Source: Bacteroidales bacterium
GTDB taxonomy: Bacteria; Bacteroidota; Bacteroidia; Bacteroidales; VadinHA17
Direction of reading: 5' to 3'
Assembly: GCA_003141715.1 (NCBI GenBank)
Contig: PLNF01000111.1
Span: 1-46,365, forward strand
DNA: 46,365 nt
Shown here: positions 35,501 through 43,799 of the stretch, piece after piece
Layout: each line of letters starts with the position of its first letter
How positions within the stretch are numbered: position 1 is the stretch's first letter
Notes under the pieces: generated by a model
What the model saw: only the letters and a program-made list of their open reading frames with translations
Database searches by the model: none
What the model was told of the DNA's origin: nothing
Program-made: the position numbers and the translations under genes

Positions 35501-35843
35501 CGCTATTGGGATGCCAGGTCAATCTTACTGGAACACCGCCTTCGACGGGGATAATATATACATCAGTGTTCCCGTCATATTGAGCATTGAATGCAATAAG
35601 CTTTCCATCAGGTGAGAAGAAGGGATTAGATTCTATCCCTTCATCCACTGTAAGCCTCCGTGGCTGGGTTCCATCGATATTAGCAACCCATAGATCTTCA
35701 GCATAAATAAATGCAATATGGTTTGCGCTTATTGCCGGCTGTGCCAGCATACGTGTGTCATTTGTGTTTATTCCAAATGATTTTCTTGGTATTATAACCA
35801 GGAGAATAAATAAGGAAATGATAAAAATAATCTGTCTTTTCAT
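32571..35843 (-). CDS. Tricorn-type protease (S41 family) with beta-propellers and PDZ
   Basis: A 1090-residue exported peptidase; the signal peptide spans about 1-24. N-terminal PD40/WD-like propeller repeats (FSPDGKLIAFNA, YSPDGKSMAYTP, WSPDGKTIAYFSD, WSPDSKKICYADN) span about 35-530. A Lys/Glu-rich linker (PEKPVEKNKKETKT) follows, then the C1 region with His755 in ELSVGHSYMDSGDG, a PDZ domain (about 775-860) and the C2 core. Ser978 in DETAGSGGDMLPWMF is the nucleophile and Glu1035 in VENTGVAPDIEV completes the set known from Thermoplasma tricorn. The catalytic set is intact. The archaeal enzyme is a cytosolic peptidase; here the signal peptide suggests a periplasmic one. Confidence 0.93.
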   Translation of the reverse strand: MKRQIIFIISLFILLVIIPRKSFGINTNDTRMLAQPAISANHIAFIYAEDLWVANIDGTQPRRLTVDEGIESNPFFSPDGKLIAFNAQYDGNTDVYIIPVEGGVPVRLTWHPNSDLVRGFTPDGTSVLFASQRSSFTNRHFQLFTVGINGGFPEKLQIPNAWTACYSPDGKSMAYTPLSPAYQQWKNYRGGRISTIWICSMTDYSVVKIPQPKEGCNDAEPMWIGDKIYFLSDRNGEFNLFSYGVSSNEVNQLTHFKDFPILKASSGNDKIVFEQEGYLHIYDTKLNSEKKLTVGIAADLLELRPRFVQGTNYIRSCDISPTGSRIVFDFRGDIITLPAEKGDPRNITLTTGTHEKYPSWSPDGKTIAYFSDASGEYLLHLKPQDGKGDPKIFKLSGTGFYAFPKWSPDSKKICYADNGRNLYILDIATNTIKKIDSDEIYAPDPFRNIFSDWSSDSKWIVYTKLKETNFKIVYLYSVDQQMAFPVTDGLSEVSEPKFDPNGKYLYFFASTDAGPVVNWFDLSSEDMRMTNSIYLVTLRKDIISPLAKESDEETAKPEKPVEKNKKETKTVTSVKPKSEFLKIETDGLQDRIINLPIKAGNYSDLGVGDSGEVFYIVRPSIPSESSKLHKYSLKDRKDEEIMELDSYLISADRKKMFYSKGDVFGITATGKKPELGKGILNTGAVSVKIDPVAEWPQIFDEAWRVNRDYFYDPGMHGVDWDAIKTKYKRFLPDLACRSDLYRVIQFMLSELSVGHSYMDSGDGFYNPKRIGGGLLGADYVISSNRYRIDKIYGGLNWNPGLRSPLTEPGLNVKKGDFVLAVNGKDLTADKNIYSFFENTDGKITELTINDKPDYTGSRVVKVVPVSDEYSLRNRDWVEGNLKKVTDATKGQVAYVYVPNTATEGHDYFKRFFFPQANRKAIIVDERFNGGGSLADYYIDILQRPLQAYWNMRYGTDLKSPSASIQGPKVMIIDETAGSGGDMLPWMFRKFKVGTLVGKRTWGGLVGILGFPEFIDGGSVTAPNVAIWTKDGYVVENTGVAPDIEVEQWPADVINGKDPQLEKAIEVALKELSKNPPEVPVRPPYPVKVKK

Positions 35844-36000
35844 AGGTGCTAATTATTGAGAAATAAGCTGAAATAAATGGAAGTCAGTTAAAATTACTAT
35901 TCATTTAGCATAACCAAATGCAAGTTACTTTTTTAAATTTTATTACCAGACCTAAACCTTTAGCCCTTAATCTCCTGATATGTTCAATTCCTAATTCCTC

Positions 36001-36762
36001 CTATTCCCTTCTGAAACTGTGATTCACACTTGCCTGTTGTGTTGGAGTAATTACAATTTCATTAATGCAGACATGCTCAGGAAGAGTGGCGCAATAATAG
36101 ATTACACCAGCAATATCATCTGCAGATAGTGCATCAATACCTTTATAAACGATTTTTGCTTTTTTTTCATCTCCTTTAAAACGGACCAGCGAAAATTCAG
36201 TTTCTGCCATTCCGGGTGCTATAAGAGTCACCTTAATATTATTTTTCAACATGTCGATACGCATTGATTTTGAAAGAGCATCAACCGCAAATTTTGAAGC
36301 ACAATAGACATTCCCGTTTTCATAGGTTTCTTTTCCGGCAATTGAGCCAATATTAAAAATATGTCCTTTGTTCCTTGCAATCATGAGGGGTGCTACTGCT
36401 CTTGTAACATACAACAGACCCTTGACATTTGTGTCGATCATCCTGTCCCAGTCATCAGTATTCCCAGTCTGGATATGATCGAGTCCAACTGCCAGCCCGG
36501 CATTGTTTACAAGTATGTCAATCTTTTTCCACTCTTCCGGAAGGTTTCCGATAACTGATTCAACTTCATCTTTCTTTCTGACATCAAAATTGAGTGAAAG
36601 GACTTTTATCTTACCACCAGTATTAAGTTCTTTTTCAAGCGCCTCAAGTAACTCTTTTCTTCTTCCTGTTATTATTATGTTATATCCATTTTCAGCAAAT
36701 TTCAGAGCAGTTGCTTTTCCGAAACCCGTTGTTGCGCCGGTGATCATTATGGTTTTATTCAT
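36001..36762 (-). CDS. Short-chain dehydrogenase/reductase (YdfG-like)
   Basis: A 253-residue cytoplasmic NADP-dependent oxidoreductase. The classical SDR motifs are TGATTGFGK (cofactor loop), TGRRKE (NADP-selecting Arg), DILVNNAG, and the catalytic Ser in FNIGSIAGKETY followed by Tyr-x-x-x-Lys in VYCASKFAVDALS. The pattern GLAVGLDHIQTGNTDDWDRMIDTNVKG and the C-terminal IVITPTQQA match the 3-hydroxy acid/serine dehydrogenase YdfG branch. It is monocistronic and divergent from ubiE. Confidence 0.92.
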   Translation of the reverse strand: MNKTIMITGATTGFGKATALKFAENGYNIIITGRRKELLEALEKELNTGGKIKVLSLNFDVRKKDEVESVIGNLPEEWKKIDILVNNAGLAVGLDHIQTGNTDDWDRMIDTNVKGLLYVTRAVAPLMIARNKGHIFNIGSIAGKETYENGNVYCASKFAVDALSKSMRIDMLKNNIKVTLIAPGMAETEFSLVRFKGDEKKAKIVYKGIDALSADDIAGVIYYCATLPEHVCINEIVITPTQQASVNHSFRRE

Positions 36763-36844
36763 CTTCTATAATTTTATTTTATTAAGTAAAAGTAGAAATT
36801 TATTTCGAGTGAAGTAGTGTGCAGAAGCACCATCAAAATAATTC

Positions 36845-36852
36845 TATCTTTG
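36845..36852 (+). promoter_or_regulatory. Candidate -7 element for ubiE/menG
   Basis: TATCTTTG matches TAnnTTTG exactly and lies 17 bases before the ATG, the same box and spacing as before rpe. The -33 region lacks a TTG. Confidence 0.4.
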
Positions 36853-36868
36853 AGTTTAAAAAATAATA

Positions 36869-37603
36869 ATGGGAAATCAGCCTGCGAATCTGAATGACGA
36901 TAAAAAAGCTGCTGTTGAGTCGATGTTTGATTCTATAGCATGGAGGTATGATTTTCTTAATCATTTTCTCTCTTTTAATTTTGACCGGCTCTGGCGTAGG
37001 AGTGCAATAAAGATAATCTCAAAATCCTATAAATCACCTAATATCCTGGATGTTGCCACAGGCACTGCTGATCTGGCAATAGCAGCTATGAAGCTAAATC
37101 CATCTAAGATTTCAGGAATTGATATATCATGCAAAATGCTTGAGATCGGCAGAGAAAAAGTTGAAAGAAAAGGCTTTGCCGGAAAGATAGATCTGATATC
37201 CGGAGATTCGGAGAAAATTCCTTTTGATGACAATTTTTTTGATGTTGCAATGGTGGCATTCGGAGTCAGAAATTTTTCAGATCCTCTGAAAGGCCTGTCG
37301 GAAATGAATAGGGTTATACGCAATGGGGGTATGATTATGGTACTTGAATTCTCAAAGCCTTCTGGTTTCCCGTTTAAACCGCTTTACAATTTCTATTTCA
37401 AAAATATTCTTCCTCTTTTCGGAAGACTTTTTTCCAAAGATAAAGCCGCTTACAGGTATTTGCCTGATTCGGTTATGAAATTTCCTGATAATGAGGAGTT
37501 CCTAAAATTACTTGTTCAGGCAGGATGCTCCGATACACACCAGATAAAACTGACCGGAGGCGTGGCAAGTATTTATACCGGCATCAAATTATCAATGCAA
37601 TAA
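36869..37603 (+). CDS. ubiE: Demethylmenaquinone / 2-polyprenyl-benzoquinol methyltransferase
   Basis: SAM-dependent C-methyltransferase that makes menaquinone from demethylmenaquinone at the membrane surface, 244 residues. FDSIAWRYDFLNHFLSFNFDRLWRR is the UbiE signature at the N-terminus, LDVATGTADLAIAA is the SAM-binding motif I, and FGVRNFSDPLKGLSEMNRVIRNGG with LEFSKPSGFPFKPLYNFYF is the second signature. Menaquinone is the expected quinone in this phylum, so menG would be an equally suitable symbol. The porT homologue follows after 57 bases, an arrangement common in Bacteroidota. Confidence 0.96.
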   Translation: MGNQPANLNDDKKAAVESMFDSIAWRYDFLNHFLSFNFDRLWRRSAIKIISKSYKSPNILDVATGTADLAIAAMKLNPSKISGIDISCKMLEIGREKVERKGFAGKIDLISGDSEKIPFDDNFFDVAMVAFGVRNFSDPLKGLSEMNRVIRNGGMIMVLEFSKPSGFPFKPLYNFYFKNILPLFGRLFSKDKAAYRYLPDSVMKFPDNEEFLKLLVQAGCSDTHQIKLTGGVASIYTGIKLSMQ

Positions 37604-37660
37604 TTGGAATTCAAACGAGTTTATTATCTTGTATCGCTAAATCAAAAATCTTAAAGAGGA

Positions 37661-38377
37661 TTGAAACAGAAAGCTGCTTTTATAATTTTATTTATAATTT
37701 TTCTTCTGAACAATCTCATGTTGTCGGGGCAGAAGCAGAAACCAAAAAACACATCATGGTACGACGATAAGATTCTTCACTTTGGATTCAGTCTTGGGTT
37801 TAATACAATGGATTTCAATATAACTCCTTCACAAAAATATCTTCAGTTAAATTCTCTTTACCCTGAAGTAAGCAAGCTCAATCCTGGAATTAACATCCAG
37901 ATTGTCACTGATCTTAAACCAGCTAATCATCTGGATATAAGATTTCTTCCCGGTGTGTCTTTTGGTCAGAGAGTCATCATGTTTTATAAAAACGGAGTGC
38001 TTGTTAATAATCAGCAGAGTCTGGAATCTTCATTTCTTGAATTCCCGCTTCTGCTTAAATATAAAGGAGAAAGATTAAATAATGTCAGACCCTATGTGAT
38101 CGGTGGATTCAACTACCGATATGACCTGGCAGGCAAGAAAGAATTTGATGACACTAAAGCAATCTATATCAGGATTAAGAGACCAGATCTTTATTATGAA
38201 CTGGGAGCAGGTCTCGATTTTTATCTTGTATACTTTAAACTTTCTGTTGAGCTGAAAATGTCGAACGGTTTCGGCAATGTGCTGATCAAAGAAGCGGATC
38301 CGGGGCATCCGGAGTACGAGAATGCCATTGAAAAAATGAAGTCACAGATTTGGATTCTTGCATTTCATTTCGAATAG
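37661..38377 (+). CDS. porT: PorT-family outer-membrane protein of the type IX secretion system
   Basis: A 238-residue beta-barrel protein required in relatives for type IX secretion. The signal peptide (about 1-23, ending LMLSGQ) is followed by DDKILHFGFSLGFNTMDFNI, the LNPGINIQIVTDLKPANHLDIRFLPG strands, LESSFLEFPLLLKYKGERLNN and the C-terminal QIWILAFHFE strand. The only start in the frame is TTG at 37661, because TAA precedes it three codons upstream; the purine-rich AAAGAGGA sits immediately before. Adjacency to ubiE agrees with porT loci. It is followed after 2 bases by an FAD oxidoreductase gene. Confidence 0.85.
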   Translation: MKQKAAFIILFIIFLLNNLMLSGQKQKPKNTSWYDDKILHFGFSLGFNTMDFNITPSQKYLQLNSLYPEVSKLNPGINIQIVTDLKPANHLDIRFLPGVSFGQRVIMFYKNGVLVNNQQSLESSFLEFPLLLKYKGERLNNVRPYVIGGFNYRYDLAGKKEFDDTKAIYIRIKRPDLYYELGAGLDFYLVYFKLSVELKMSNGFGNVLIKEADPGHPEYENAIEKMKSQIWILAFHFE

Positions 38378-38379
38378 AA

Positions 38380-39939
38380 ATGGAAAAACAGGTTCAGATT
38401 AATCTTACACCTGCAGCAGCAGCCGATGAGACAGCGATCAGAAAAATTGCAGCTTCTCTTGCTGGTATAGATATGGCAGCTGTTTCTGCTTTGAGAGTCA
38501 TTAAGCGATCGGTAGATGCAAGAAAGAAAAATATCCGTGTTAATCTGATTGTTGAAGTTTTTTCAGGGGAAGATTCTGCAATCCGCACAATCACACCATT
38601 CATTCCCATCGACGTTTCACTTAAGCAAGAGGTCATAATAGTTGGTGCGGGACCGGCCGGCCTGTTTGCAGCTTTGCGTTTAATTGAGCTGGGTTTACGT
38701 CCGGTAATAATTGAAAGAGGTCGCGATGTTTCATCCCGGAAAAAAGATATTGCACGGATAAGCCGCGAACAAATTGTTGACCCGGATAGTAATTATTGCT
38801 TTGGTGAAGGAGGTGCCGGGACCTATTCTGACGGGAAACTATATACAAGATCGAAAAAAAGAGGAGACAACACAAGAGTTCTGGAATTGCTATGCCTTCA
38901 CGGAGCAAATGATAATATAATGTATGAAGCTCATCCTCATCTTGGTACCGATAAACTGCCGGGAATTATCTCAGATATCAGGAAATCAATACTCGAAGCA
39001 GGGGGTCAATTCATTTTAGAAAAGAAAGTTACTGATTTTCTGATAGAAGGCAATACAATAGAAGGTGTCGTTACATCGGATAATGAACAATTCAAATCAA
39101 AGTATGTAATTCTCGCAACAGGACATTCTGCAAGGGATATTTATGATATATGCAAAAAAAAAGGAGTAGAGCTTGAGATGAAACCATTCGCCATGGGAGT
39201 GAGAGTGGAGCATCCTCAGGAATTAATTGACAGGATTCAATATCATGGAAATTCGCGGGGAGAATTTTTACCGGCTTCATCATATAATCTTGCAAAACAG
39301 ATAGATGGGAGAGGAGTCTATTCTTTTTGTATGTGCCCCGGAGGATTTATTGTACCGTCAGCCACAGCTCAGGAAGAGGTGGTTGTAAACGGGATGTCAC
39401 CTTCAGGAAGGAATTCACCCTATGCTAATTCAGGTATAGTGGTCGAGATCAAACCAGAGGATCTTATTAGATACAGCAGTTTTGGTGAAATGGCTGGTAT
39501 TGAATTTCAAAAAGAACTTGAGCGCGAAGCATGGAAGAATGGCGGACATACTCAAAGAGCTCCGGCACAACGCCTTGCTGATTTTGTTGCAGGAGATAAT
39601 TCCGGATCACTGCCAAAAGTTTCATACTTTCCTGGAGTAACTCCCTCGCCTCTTCACAGTTGGCTACCCAAAGCAATAGGCAGACGGCTGAGAGATGGAT
39701 TCAGATTATTTGGTCAGGTAATGAATGGTTACATTACAAACGATGCAGTAGTATTGGGTGTGGAGTCACGAACATCTTCCCCCGTAAGAATTCCGAGAGA
39801 TCTTGAAAAACTTCATCACATAAGGATTTCAGGTTTATATCCATGCGGAGAAGGATCGGGATATGCCGGAGGTATTGTTTCATCTGCTGTTGACGGCATG
39901 AGAGCTGCTGAAGCAATTGCGAAAAAGATTTGTCTATAA
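38380..39939 (+). CDS. NAD(P)/FAD-dependent oxidoreductase
   Basis: A 519-residue cytoplasmic flavoprotein. An N-terminal domain of about 85 residues (QVQINLTPAAAADETAIRKI and following) precedes the dinucleotide-binding VIIVGAGPAGLFAALRLIE and the ERG loop. YCFGEGGAGTYSDGKLYTR is diagnostic of the widespread family annotated as FAD-dependent dehydrogenase. The C-terminal FAD-contact region reads LYPCGEGSGYAGGIVSSAVDGMRAAEAIA. I start at the ATG at 38380, 2 bases after the porT stop; an in-frame TTG at 38350 would overlap porT. The substrate of the family is unknown. Confidence 0.9.
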   Translation: MEKQVQINLTPAAAADETAIRKIAASLAGIDMAAVSALRVIKRSVDARKKNIRVNLIVEVFSGEDSAIRTITPFIPIDVSLKQEVIIVGAGPAGLFAALRLIELGLRPVIIERGRDVSSRKKDIARISREQIVDPDSNYCFGEGGAGTYSDGKLYTRSKKRGDNTRVLELLCLHGANDNIMYEAHPHLGTDKLPGIISDIRKSILEAGGQFILEKKVTDFLIEGNTIEGVVTSDNEQFKSKYVILATGHSARDIYDICKKKGVELEMKPFAMGVRVEHPQELIDRIQYHGNSRGEFLPASSYNLAKQIDGRGVYSFCMCPGGFIVPSATAQEEVVVNGMSPSGRNSPYANSGIVVEIKPEDLIRYSSFGEMAGIEFQKELEREAWKNGGHTQRAPAQRLADFVAGDNSGSLPKVSYFPGVTPSPLHSWLPKAIGRRLRDGFRLFGQVMNGYITNDAVVLGVESRTSSPVRIPRDLEKLHHIRISGLYPCGEGSGYAGGIVSSAVDGMRAAEAIAKKICL

Positions 39940-39949
39940 GTTATTTGTA

Positions 39950-40780
39950 ATGGAAAATCCGTTTAAGAAACGATATAAAGAGATGGGATCATACAGGAAC
40001 AAGTTCATTTATATCCTTGTTTTTGGTCTGTTTATCTTCCTGTTCCTTTTTTTATTTCAACCTTTTGGTCTGTCCCAATTAAAAACGCTTCAAAAGCTCT
40101 TTATTACATTTGGATTTGGACTGGTAACAATATTTATGCTCTTTATTTTTAAATACCTTCTTGAACCTGTTGTCACCAAGCGAAACTGGACTCTTGGAAA
40201 AAGCATTCTATGGGTGATTCTTATAGCATCCAGTATTGGAATGGCAAACTATTTTTATATCAGCCTCATTTTCCACCAGGCATTTGTTTTTAAATATTTT
40301 TTGTTTTCAATCTGGACAGCTATCCTTGTCGGAGCAATTCCTGTGACAGCGACTTATATAATTTCATTTAATAATATCTACAAAACCAGATTGATTGAAG
40401 CTGCAATTCCCCCGGAGGAAATCTTGTGGGATAATGAAGTGATCATCAGAGCAGGTAATTCAAAAAATGAGTTTAAGGTAAATCCAAAGAATACAGTCTA
40501 TATTTGTTCCAACGATAACTATGTAACAATTGTTACAATAAACAAAGATGTCCTTAATAAAACCACTATAAGGGGTACACTGAAATCAGCAGAATCAGAT
40601 CTTAAAAGAAACAGCAGATTTCTTCGGTGCCACAAATGCTATATCGTGAACCTTGATTTTGTAGAAAAGGTAACCGGACATAACCAGAATATGAAAATCA
40701 GGTTATTGCCTTCCGGAACAGAGATTCCCGTTTCCCGTTCAAAAGCTGACCAGGTTAATAAAAGGATAAGAAAGCGCTGA
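39950..40780 (+). CDS. Membrane-bound LytTR-domain transcriptional regulator
   Basis: A 276-residue protein. Four hydrophobic helices lie in the first 140 residues (the first is YILVFGLFIFLFLFLFQPFG), followed by a LytTR DNA-binding domain (about 165-275): NTVYICSNDNYVTIV, RGTLKSAESDL, FLRCHKCYIVNLDFVEKVTG and the basic C-terminus. No receiver domain is present, so this is a one-component membrane sensor-regulator. The ATG at 39950 (MENPFKKRYKEMG) is chosen over an in-frame TTG at 39917 inside the previous gene. Its target genes are not evident; the redox cluster follows after 157 bases. Confidence 0.87.
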   Translation: MENPFKKRYKEMGSYRNKFIYILVFGLFIFLFLFLFQPFGLSQLKTLQKLFITFGFGLVTIFMLFIFKYLLEPVVTKRNWTLGKSILWVILIASSIGMANYFYISLIFHQAFVFKYFLFSIWTAILVGAIPVTATYIISFNNIYKTRLIEAAIPPEEILWDNEVIIRAGNSKNEFKVNPKNTVYICSNDNYVTIVTINKDVLNKTTIRGTLKSAESDLKRNSRFLRCHKCYIVNLDFVEKVTGHNQNMKIRLLPSGTEIPVSRSKADQVNKRIRKR

Positions 40781-40893
40781 GAGTATTCAGCATCTTTGCG
40801 GTTATTCCTTTTATCCATTCATCACTCATTTTAGCAATTCACCCCTTCATCCTAACCTGTCGCCACAATTGATATTAAATGGCCACTTTTCTC

Positions 40894-40924
40894 TTGGAGC
40901 AAATCTGTGATAGTTTTAATTTTG
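40894..40924 (+). promoter_or_regulatory. Promoter of the membrane redox cluster
   Basis: TTG (40894-40896), 20 bases and TAATTTTG (40917-40924) match the consensus exactly. Transcription would begin only a few bases before the ATG at 40938, giving a nearly leaderless message. The rest of the 157-base spacer holds nothing recognisable. Confidence 0.65.
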
Positions 40925-40937
40925 AAAAAAAAAGTTA

Positions 40938-41561
40938 ATGACAGACTCATTCATACTAGGTTTAAGCAGCGGATCAGCCTGCCTCGCAACATGCGGAATG
41001 GTATTGTTCCCATATCTTATGGCAGGTTCAGCCGGTGTTAAGAAAATTGTTATCGACCTCTCTCTTTTCATGTTCACACGGTTTCTTATCTATTTTGTAA
41101 TGGCCACCTTTGCATGGTATTTCGGCCAGGCTTTGTTCAGCAATGCTGTAGTAAGAAATATTGTTCCCGGAATTCTTTACATTGTATTTGCAATTTTGCT
41201 TGTATGGTACAGCATTGACAAAAACCGGGAAAAAGACTGCCCTGTAAAAATTGTCAAAACTGTTAATAACCAACGGCTTGTTCCTATATTGCTTGGGATA
41301 GTAAATAGTTTTGGATTTTGTCCTGCCTTATTTATAATACTTACGAAGAGTGCGACGCAGGGGACTCTTCTTCAGAGCTATCTGGCATTTCTGGCATTTT
41401 TTATCGGCTCATCTCTCTGGTTTTTACCATTGCCTTTAGCCGGTAAAATGAAAAAGAAAGAGGTTCTTCAGAATATAGGTATTCTTGCCACCGGACTGGC
41501 AGGTATAATTTTTATGATAAAAGGAATTACTAATTTAATCGGAGGAATAATCAATGGATAA
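40938..41561 (+). CDS. DsbD/UreH-type membrane protein
   Basis: A 207-residue integral membrane protein with about six helices. SGSACLATCGMVLFP in the first helix (Cys15, Cys19) and IVNSFGFCPALF in the fourth (Cys128) resemble the Cys-containing, proline-rich inverted repeats of the DsbD_2/UreH/SafE family, which carry electrons or thiols across the membrane or transport metals. The gene overlaps the following NapH-like ferredoxin gene by 8 bases, which suggests one membrane redox complex. A SafE-type small-ion transporter is the main alternative. Confidence 0.75.
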   Translation: MTDSFILGLSSGSACLATCGMVLFPYLMAGSAGVKKIVIDLSLFMFTRFLIYFVMATFAWYFGQALFSNAVVRNIVPGILYIVFAILLVWYSIDKNREKDCPVKIVKTVNNQRLVPILLGIVNSFGFCPALFIILTKSATQGTLLQSYLAFLAFFIGSSLWFLPLPLAGKMKKKEVLQNIGILATGLAGIIFMIKGITNLIGGIING

Positions 41562-42705
41562 CGTTTTAGAAAAAACAGGGATGAAGAAATCATTCGGAAA
41601 ATCTCTTCTTTACACTCTCCCTATGTTTCTGATTACATTTATGTTCATGACCGGAGGCAAACCAAATTTTTCCGATCCTGCATCTGCCCTGGCAGTGCTG
41701 ACTGTCTTTTTACTCGTAAATGTTCTGTACTTTTTTATGCATTATACAGGCAAAACAGACAGGTACAGGGCAGTTCTTTTTATTATTTTCGCTCTTTCTC
41801 TTTCTTATACACTAATACACAATATGCTTGAAGTAAGAAAATCCATGTCGTTCTCACAGGCCGATATTCTGGAATGCAAGATACCATTCTGCCACCTTGT
41901 TATCCCGATGATGATACTGCCTGCAGTCTTTACAAAATCGATTATTTTCCCCGGAAGCATTATCGGAGGTTTTGCCAACATATCATCGATGGTTGTACTA
42001 TGGTTAATCGCAACTATTGTTCTGGGAAGAGGTTTCTGCAGCTGGGGTTGTTTCTATGGTGGATGGGATGACGGTTTTTCAAGGATAAGGAAAAAGCCGG
42101 TTATTAAAAAGATAAGTGAATTATGGAGATGGATGCCATTTGCGGTTCTTATTATGGTAGCTCTTACCTCAGCGTTGGCCCTTATGCCTACATATTGTTC
42201 CTGGATCTGCCCTTTTAAGGCAGTCACTGAATTTGAACAGGTTACGTCAGTTGAATCTGCCACAAAAGCCGGAATATTTCTTTCGCTTTTTGGCGGATTG
42301 GTTATCGCCCTGCCTGTAATGACCAGGAAAAGAACACAGTGCAGTTTTTTGTGCCCTATGGGAGCAGTTAATACACTGGCAAATAAAATTACTCCATTCA
42401 CTGTAAAAATCGATAAAAATTCGTGCAATGAATGTTTTAAATGTGTTGAAGTATGCCCTTTGTATGCCCTGACACCTGCAGATATTAAAGCAGGCAAAGT
42501 TTCGTTGTTTTGCAGTAAGTGCGGCAAGTGTGTTGATGCCTGTCCGAAGAAAGCAATTAATTATGGCATCAGAGGCATCCCTGCCGGAACTATGAAGAAT
42601 TTTTCAAGAAACCTCTTCTTGTTCGTTTCCTTTCTTTTTATGGCGATATTCTCAGCAGGTTCGATAATATCCACTTTTCACGGTTTATTAAAACTTATCT
42701 TTTAA
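41554..42705 (+). CDS. NapH/CcoG-like membrane ferredoxin
   Basis: A 383-residue membrane iron-sulfur protein with about six helices. GRGFCSWGCFYGGWDDGF (Cys162/166), CSWICP (Cys215/219) and CSFLCP (Cys263/267) are the CxxxC motifs of the NapH/NosR/RdxA group. They are followed by two [4Fe-4S] binding motifs, CNECFKCVEVCP (291-302) and CSKCGKCVDACP (320-331). A last helix (about 350-372) closes the protein. Relatives pass electrons from quinol or ferredoxin to periplasmic or copper-related reactions. The start has a strong GGAGGA ribosome-binding site inside the preceding gene. Confidence 0.9.
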   Translation: MDNVLEKTGMKKSFGKSLLYTLPMFLITFMFMTGGKPNFSDPASALAVLTVFLLVNVLYFFMHYTGKTDRYRAVLFIIFALSLSYTLIHNMLEVRKSMSFSQADILECKIPFCHLVIPMMILPAVFTKSIIFPGSIIGGFANISSMVVLWLIATIVLGRGFCSWGCFYGGWDDGFSRIRKKPVIKKISELWRWMPFAVLIMVALTSALALMPTYCSWICPFKAVTEFEQVTSVESATKAGIFLSLFGGLVIALPVMTRKRTQCSFLCPMGAVNTLANKITPFTVKIDKNSCNECFKCVEVCPLYALTPADIKAGKVSLFCSKCGKCVDACPKKAINYGIRGIPAGTMKNFSRNLFLFVSFLFMAIFSAGSIISTFHGLLKLIF

Positions 42706-42718
42706 ATCAGGAAGCAAA

Positions 42719-43168
42719 ATGAAAAAAGTAAAGATAATTGCAGGAATTTCCTGGGCGTTTTTATGTCTGATTATGATAATTATTTTATTCCCGGGTTTGA
42801 ACAGCTTCTCCGTTTCAGTCTCAAAACTGCCCTTTATGAAGCTTAATCCAAAATATTCAGGTGGTGAAATTGCTAAACAAATGATAACAGCGAGTTGTAC
42901 CCTGGATATACGAAAACCTGTTTTTAATGGGTTTTTTAAAGAAAGAAACTCGGGGTTTGTGCAGTTGGACTGGCACGGAACCATCCCGGAAACGATCAAA
43001 GATTCAATCGATTATGATAATGACGGAAATAAGGATTTTTGTGTCTTAATAGACAGGAAGGACTCGAAAACTGTATTAAGCCCATTCAATAAAAAGGTGA
43101 AAGGTGTCATCATTTCGACTCCAACGTCATACGGATGGGCAGTACGAGTTGGATTGGATAAAAATTGA
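42719..43168 (+). CDS. Membrane-anchored protein with DxDxDG loop, unknown function
   Basis: A 149-residue protein. One N-terminal helix (about 7-26) anchors an extracytoplasmic domain. It has a calcium-loop-like DYDNDGNKDF (98-107) and three cysteines outside (or at the end of) the helix region (Cys60, Cys108, plus Cys16 within it). The segment VQLDWHGTIPETIKDSI is distinctive. I do not recognise a family. It follows the ferredoxin gene by 13 bases with an AGGAAG ribosome-binding site and is probably part of the same complex. Confidence 0.65.
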   Translation: MKKVKIIAGISWAFLCLIMIIILFPGLNSFSVSVSKLPFMKLNPKYSGGEIAKQMITASCTLDIRKPVFNGFFKERNSGFVQLDWHGTIPETIKDSIDYDNDGNKDFCVLIDRKDSKTVLSPFNKKVKGVIISTPTSYGWAVRVGLDKN

Positions 43169-43197
43169 AACAGCAAGTTTAATATAAGTATTTTAAA

Positions 43198-43755
43198 GTG
43201 AGCCTTTTAGTATATTTCTCATTTACATTCGCTTTTTCAGAGTTTTTGCTAATGCTTTTCAAGCATTCAAGGATAAAAACTGCCAAAACCAGGAAAGACC
43301 GAGGTTCAATGATAATTATATGGGTTATGATTACTTTTGGATTTACTGCTGGATTCTTTCTTGCAAAGCATGATTCCTGGAATCCTGTCAATTCAGTAAT
43401 TACAGGTATCGGATTAATGTTAGTACTGACAGGTACAATAATAAGGTGGCTTGCAATTTTTCAGTTAGGGAAATCATTCACTGTCGATGTTGCCATAACA
43501 GAGGTTGCTAAACTTAAAACTGATGGATTATATGAAAAAGTAAGGCATCCGAGCTATCTGGGATTGTTATTGATAATTATCGGATTTTCTGCAACGATGA
43601 ACAGTTTTTCTTCATTTTTTGTTCTCTTTGTTCCGGTATTTACTGCTGTACTTTACAGAATCAGCATTGAAGAGAAGGTACTCATAAATGAATTTGGTGA
43701 TAACTATTCAGAGTACAGATCCAAAACAAAAAAACTTATTCCCGGAATCTATTGA
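43198..43755 (+). CDS. ICMT/phospholipid-methyltransferase-like membrane methyltransferase
   Basis: A 185-residue multi-pass protein with about five helices. YEKVRHPSYLGLLLIIIGFS and the C-terminal EEKVLINEFGDNYSEYRSKTKKLIPG are the SAM-binding and substrate motifs of the isoprenylcysteine carboxyl methyltransferase family. Bacteria lack prenylated CaaX proteins, so the substrate is probably a lipid or small molecule. The start is GTG at 43198; no ATG precedes the first helix. It is the last gene of the redox cluster and converges on the MFS transporter gene. Confidence 0.85.
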   Translation: MSLLVYFSFTFAFSEFLLMLFKHSRIKTAKTRKDRGSMIIIWVMITFGFTAGFFLAKHDSWNPVNSVITGIGLMLVLTGTIIRWLAIFQLGKSFTVDVAITEVAKLKTDGLYEKVRHPSYLGLLLIIIGFSATMNSFSSFFVLFVPVFTAVLYRISIEEKVLINEFGDNYSEYRSKTKKLIPGIY

Positions 43756-43771
43756 CAAGTTAAGATAACTG

Positions 43772-43799
43772 AAATCCGGATTTGGTTTATTTATCTTTT
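43772..43799. terminator. Possible bidirectional terminator after the redox cluster
   Basis: AAATCCGGATTT (43772-43783) is a perfect 12-base palindrome followed by GGTTTATTTATCTTTTT in the short gap between convergent stops. The stem is weak, so terminator activity is uncertain. Confidence 0.35.
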
